Assembly (NCBI GenBank): GCA_009733715.1
Contig: WMKJ01000122.1
Span: forward strand, 1-36,474
Reading direction: 5' to 3'
DNA: 36,474 nt
Origin: Herpomyces periplanetae
Lineage: Eukaryota; Ascomycota; Laboulbeniomycetes; Herpomycetales; Herpomycetaceae
Part shown: piece after piece, positions 32,840-36,474 of the stretch
Layout of the letters: every line of letters starts with the position of its first letter
Position numbering within the stretch: the first letter of the stretch is position 1
The notes under the pieces: model-generated
Databases searched by the model: none
What the model was told of the DNA's origin: nothing
The model's input: the letters and a program-made list of their open reading frames with translations, nothing else
Made by a program: the position numbers and the translations under genes

Positions 32840-33000
32840 GCATGGATTTGGGACTGTGTGGGAAGTGTGGCTTGCCAGATGTGGCGGGGAGATAGATGGC
32901 TGTGGCTGACAAATGTTGAGGCGCCGGTTCTACCTCGGCATCTTGTTTGTATATTTTACTGGAAAGGATTAGTAATAAGCCGAGATCATGTGGTGAGATA

Positions 33001-33008
33001 TGACGTCA
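33001..33008. promoter_or_regulatory. TGACGTCA palindrome (CRE-like) upstream of the NDR kinase
   Basis: A perfect CRE lies 162 bp beyond the E-box palindrome and about 1.18 kb from the kinase ATG. It is identical to the site in the NAR1-RPB12 promoter. Confidence 0.45.
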
Positions 33009-33253
33009 AATTGGCTGAGTTGGGTATACATTTACGAAGGAGATGATGGAGTGGCATTTGGAGGACTTGAGTAATTGAGGTTTTTTAGCATTGATTTATA
33101 CTAGGTTAAGCTAGAGTTATAGGGATTTTAAAGGTATTATTTTCAGATAATTCATAGGTCATAGTAATATTCTTTATTTCAGTTCCAATATGCTTAAACC
33201 GTAGAGTATGTATTATGTGGACGTCCACAGAATGTCCATTCAAAAGCATTGAT

Positions 33254-33289
<36 letters not shown>
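33254..33289. repeat. ATC trinucleotide microsatellite, 12 units
   Basis: Twelve perfect ATC units (36 bp) lie in non-coding DNA between the NDR kinase and the coiled-coil gene. This is probably a polymorphic marker. Confidence 0.95.
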
Positions 33290-33635
33290 GTAAAAATAGT
33301 TAATACCACTACCGGCTTTCTCATTTATCACATCACTGCTAGTTAGCAGCAATTAATTTCCCTTGTAAAATGGGAACAATCATCTCTGGCTATTAACTCA
33401 TAAAATGACTTAACATATATAAAACTGTATACAAAATACTCTACACAAGCGTGGATCGTACATACATATATTCCTATATAGTGCATGGATACCTGTATAT
33501 GAGTATGTATGTGGGCATGTATTTTATCCAGAAAACCATCATTCATCCACGTTCATTGGGCCGTCCAAAGGAATTGTATGTTCATGGTTTGGGGGTATTA
33601 TGCATTGGCAACGAGAAATCAGGCGAGTGATTTCA

Positions 33636-35723
33636 TTAACTCATACAGGCAGATTTTGACTGTAGTCGAAAAACCCCATCATCATTTCGCATGTCACGCA
33701 TCATATTTCCATTTGTACCATTGGCATACTTCTCACCTAGTATTGTCAGGTTAGGGTACCGCCTTTTCTTAAGGGATTGAACAGTTCTATTGTGTTCTTT
33801 GGTCATCCAAGTTTGTCGGTCGAGTAAACTCTTAAGTGCAGAATGCAATGCATCTCGTTGATTGCGTAAATCGGCCAATTGCTCAGCAATATCGTACTCT
33901 TCATCTTTATCTGAGGTGTTAACAGTTCTCTTCGTATGGGTTAATGTGTTTCCAGCGGGTGTGGAACTTGTTTGTTCGTGTACATTACACGATAGTTGAC
34001 AGTTTTCTGATGATTGGGCTCGTAAAAGTGTGCTTGTCTTACTCGTATCATTATCGTTCCCATTGTTTTCAGTAAGAGTAGTACAGGGCTTACTGTGCAT
34101 CTGTTGCGACGTTAAGTTTTGGCTAACGGCTTCACACGTAAAACCTTGCTTGTCAATATTATTGGATGATATGCTGGGAGGATGACACGTAGTTTTTTCT
34201 TTAGTATCCAATGGTGCAGTACCGTAAACGCAGTACGTTTCACTGCCTCTTGTAGGTTTATCGGGATGCGAGGTAGGAGAACACGATAATACCGAATGGT
34301 CCGATGGTACAAAGGTTGGCGTATCAGAGCAAGTTGACAATGTTGACCAATTATTGACAGGAGCAGTGGATAATTCACTTGAAGGCACATTAACGACAGT
34401 TAGGGCATTGGAAGAAGAGTCGTCAATTTTTAAGGATGAAAGTAAGGTGGTTCGCGGGGACTGGGGGGCAACTGACGAAACGTCCAACGAAGTATCACCG
34501 GTAATGGAAGAAAAAGAGGAAGATGAAGAAGAGTGGGAAGGGTATAAAGGAACGTGTTCACTGTTGAAGGTTAGGGAGGGCGAGATGGGGGGAGCAGAAT
34601 CGGAACGGGATTGAGTGGGAGAGTAGGAGGTATTTAGCATAGATCGAAGGCTATCACGTTCAGCCTTGTATTGACCTAATTCTTTGCGCAAGCTGGTGAG
34701 TAAACATTGAAAGTTACGCTTGAAGGCACGTTCTTGTTCTAATGATTGATGTAGCTGTCGATTGGCGGATTCAAGGGATCTTAGACGGTCGTACAATAAA
34801 GAGGGGCCGGAGTTAGTTTGGCGTAGATCAGATTCGGCTTGTGCACGTAAACGAGATTCCTCTTGAAGTCGGCTATTAAATTCGATACGTAGGGTGGCGT
34901 TAATTTGTTCGGCATTTCGACGGGCTTTTTCAAGGTCTTGAATGTAAGCTTGAAGAGCAGGATCTTGGGGAGCTAATAGTTTTGCCATGTTGACGGGAGG
35001 GGAAATAAGATCGGGTTGGGGAGTAGGATTGGGTAGAGATTTGGTTGACTTGGGAGAGCAATGGGAATTGGAAGGGGTGGTAAGATTGGTGGGGGAGATT
35101 TGAGAATTTTGGGAAGATTTTGGACGACAGCGGTCGAGTTCATCTTCGAGTTCGAGTTCACGACGAATACTCGAGCTTAATTCATGGGCGAATTGGTTAA
35201 CTTCGGCTTTGAGGGCGATGATTTGAGCTTTGAGGGCATCGACGAACGAAGGAGAATGGGGGGAGTGTATAGAGGGAGATGTGATGTGAGTGTAAGAGGA
35301 AGTCGAGGCATAATTACCGTGGGAGGTTGGGGTTAAGGCGGACATGGAGCAGTGGGTTGGAGAGTAGGTAGATAGAGAACGGGATATAGAAGGGTGGGAA
35401 AAGTCCTCGTGTCTGGGAGAGAGTGAAAGTGGCGATATGATGCTTTGACGAGCGGAAATTTTGGGACGATCTAGTAAGGCAAGGACGGTTGTAGTGGGAT
35501 TTGAAGTTAAGGAAGTAGAAGGGACAGATGGTAAGGATGTTGTAGCGGTTATGCTGGGTATAGAGAAGCTAGTGCATGAACTTGAAGCAGAACAAGGTAC
35601 GATGTGAGAAAAGTTTTTAATGGTAGAAGGTGGTAATGAAGGTAATGGGGGAGGTAGTGATGAACGATGTGAAAGAGGCGGTGGTGAAGAAGGGCGATTG
35701 GTGGAAGTAGATGGGTGAGACAT
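33636..35723 (-). CDS. Ser/Pro-rich coiled-coil protein, conserved-looking C-terminal helix, unknown function
   Basis: This single exon of 695 residues starts at the ATG at 35723. An upstream in-frame start at 35798 would add 25 residues from the pyrimidine-rich leader (MLYSFIPLSF...) and is less likely. Residues 1-155 are Ser/Pro/Thr-rich and disordered. Coiled coils lie at about 160-205 (FVDALKAQIIALKAEVNQFA) and about 258-370 (AYIQDLEKARRNAEQINATL onward). A long Ser/Thr-rich linker leads to a C-terminal helix at about 608-655 that contains QLADLRNQRDALHSALKSLL. That last segment resembles C-terminal helices in uncharacterised filamentous fungal proteins, but I cannot name the family. There are no membrane segments or catalytic motifs. 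A structural or scaffold role is an inference. A minor alternative splice of the last 30 codons (GTGAGA at 33736, CTACAG ending at 33660) is conceivable but lacks a good branch site. Confidence 0.8.
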   Translation of the reverse strand: MSHPSTSTNRPSSPPPLSHRSSLPPPLPSLPPSTIKNFSHIVPCSASSSCTSFSIPSITATTSLPSVPSTSLTSNPTTTVLALLDRPKISARQSIISPLSLSPRHEDFSHPSISRSLSTYSPTHCSMSALTPTSHGNYASTSSYTHITSPSIHSPHSPSFVDALKAQIIALKAEVNQFAHELSSSIRRELELEDELDRCRPKSSQNSQISPTNLTTPSNSHCSPKSTKSLPNPTPQPDLISPPVNMAKLLAPQDPALQAYIQDLEKARRNAEQINATLRIEFNSRLQEESRLRAQAESDLRQTNSGPSLLYDRLRSLESANRQLHQSLEQERAFKRNFQCLLTSLRKELGQYKAERDSLRSMLNTSYSPTQSRSDSAPPISPSLTFNSEHVPLYPSHSSSSSSFSSITGDTSLDVSSVAPQSPRTTLLSSLKIDDSSSNALTVVNVPSSELSTAPVNNWSTLSTCSDTPTFVPSDHSVLSCSPTSHPDKPTRGSETYCVYGTAPLDTKEKTTCHPPSISSNNIDKQGFTCEAVSQNLTSQQMHSKPCTTLTENNGNDNDTSKTSTLLRAQSSENCQLSCNVHEQTSSTPAGNTLTHTKRTVNTSDKDEEYDIAEQLADLRNQRDALHSALKSLLDRQTWMTKEHNRTVQSLKKRRYPNLTILGEKYANGTNGNMMRDMRNDDGVFRLQSKSACMS

Positions 35724-36375
35724 GATGATAAAAAATGAAGCGGGAAAAGATTTGAAATGAAAGTGATGAAATGAAAGGGGGATAAAGGAATATAGCAAGG
35801 GAGACGAGGTTGCGGCGGTGGTGGTGGTGGTGGTGGTGGTGATGGAGAGGAAGAAGGTTATAGTTTAGAGGAGAAGTATAAAATTGAAGCAGGTTGTAAT
35901 CAATCCTTCGAGGGAGAGAGAAAAGGATGAGTAGATTGAAGGTATGAACCGTGAAGCACGGAAGAAGGGGGGAAGAGTAGGGTTGAGCAGTTACATGAAA
36001 AAGCTTGAAAGGAAGGTTTGGAAGTGTAGAAGGAGGTGGATGTAGTAATTATATAGCTTATGAGGTACAGGGCAGGGAATTGAGGGTAGAGTGGATGATG
36101 ATGTGGTTGAAGTGGGAAATGTATGTGGTAAACGGTACAGAAGTTAGACGATGTTATGAGGAGTTTAGTGGATAAGAATGAATGTGATATTAGTGTAGCA
36201 AAACCTTAAATCCCTGGAGCAAAGTAAGAGCAAGAAACGAAACATGAATGGACAAATCAATGGTTGAACCAGTTAAATTAAAACCCTGGAATTGACGTAT
36301 TGTAAGAGCATGGTGGTATGCTTGATAAATTATTGAAGGCAAAGAAGTAGATTAGTAGAGAAGTATACGAGTAAG
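35724..36375. other. Upstream region of the coiled-coil gene
   Basis: This is a non-coding stretch, purine-rich on the plus strand up to about 36.15 kb and so pyrimidine-rich on the sense strand of the coiled-coil gene, as upstream of the WD40 and NDR kinase genes. It holds a GGT microsatellite (35817-35840). I see no other gene or palindromic site. Confidence 0.6.
35817..35840. repeat. GGT trinucleotide microsatellite, 8 units
   Basis: Eight perfect GGT units lie about 100 bp upstream of the coiled-coil gene's start, in its leader. On the sense strand this is an ACC repeat, the same unit as the one in the kinesin motor domain. Confidence 0.9.
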
Positions 36376-36474
36376 TAAACTCCGGAAGGTCATGCGTTAT
36401 CTAGAGAGTTTGTACACAACATTTTTGACTTGTGCCAGCTTACCCAGTTGATTATTAGAGTAGCTAAATACAAT
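36376..36474 (+). repeat. 99-bp direct repeat, copy at the right edge of the window
   Basis: Identical to 23324-23422 over all 99 bases up to the last base of the window, in the same orientation. The left flank (CGAGTAAG) differs from that of the internal copy. An exact repeat that runs to the end suggests the assembly stopped on entering a repeated sequence, so the true repeat may be longer. Confidence 0.95.

Larger units (their letters stand above)
31826..33635. other. Intergenic region upstream of the NDR kinase
   Basis: There is no gene here. From 31830 to about 32600 the plus strand is purine-rich, a pyrimidine-rich leader on the kinase's sense strand. A CA-rich stretch (32620-32665) follows. 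Then comes a balanced, promoter-like segment (32750-33060) with an E-box palindrome and a CRE. An ATC microsatellite lies at 33254-33289. The rest is the AT-rich 3' flank of the coiled-coil gene. The open frame 32834-33046 shows no domain. Confidence 0.6.

Noticed and set aside
1-36474. tRNA genes, CRISPR arrays and biosynthetic or defence clusters
   Set aside because: No convincing A-box/B-box pairs, no spaced repeat arrays, and the genes are unrelated housekeeping or polarity genes.

Overview
The window looks like nuclear DNA of a filamentous ascomycete-type fungus (Pezizomycotina or a relative; genus not resolved). Three things point there: fungal-type GT-AG introns of 74-104 nt; a COT-1/Cbk1/Orb6-type NDR kinase whose activation-segment insert resembles the filamentous ascomycete form; and a UPF3 domain written in the ascomycete style. 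It is AT-leaning, gene-sparse (eight genes in 36 kb) and intron-poor. The left edge cuts a gene. The right edge stops inside a repeat that also occurs at 23.3 kb, so this is probably a whole assembly contig.

Layout: (1) 1-3039, minus: a WD40 protein of a Gemin5-like fungal family, open to the left edge. (2) 5463-6689, minus: the NMD factor UPF3. (3) 6690-15669: a 9 kb gene desert. Its plus strand is purine-rich up to about 12.35 kb and flips to C- and T-rich up to the next gene. (4) 15670-22290, plus: a 2206-residue fungal kinesin-4-like motor with no intron. (5) 22291-24099: a GC-rich, hairpin-dense block and one copy of a 99-bp exact repeat. (6) 24100-25639, plus: an unrecognised three-exon gene for a Gly/Tyr-rich protein with a hydrophobic N-terminal segment. 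(7) 25868-28108, minus: NAR1 (cytosolic Fe-S assembly), divergent from (8) RPB12 at 28526-28932, plus, two exons, the shared subunit of RNA polymerases I, II and III. (9) 29139-31825, minus: the NDR kinase, two exons. (10) 33636-35723, minus: a Ser/Pro-rich coiled-coil protein. (11) the terminal repeat at 36376-36474.

Most of these are unrelated housekeeping or cell-shape genes; there is no metabolic cluster and no defence or CRISPR-type system. The most unusual signals are not genes. First, long pyrimidine-rich leaders (on the sense strand) precede several genes, with a sharp skew flip in the middle of the 9 kb divergent desert and a pyrimidine-to-purine drift along the kinesin reading frame. 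Second, a GC-rich island holds at least five perfect stem-loops, one with a GNRA tetraloop. Third, the 99-bp repeat also forms the contig end. Fourth, palindromic TCACGTGA and TGACGTCA sites recur in promoter-like positions.
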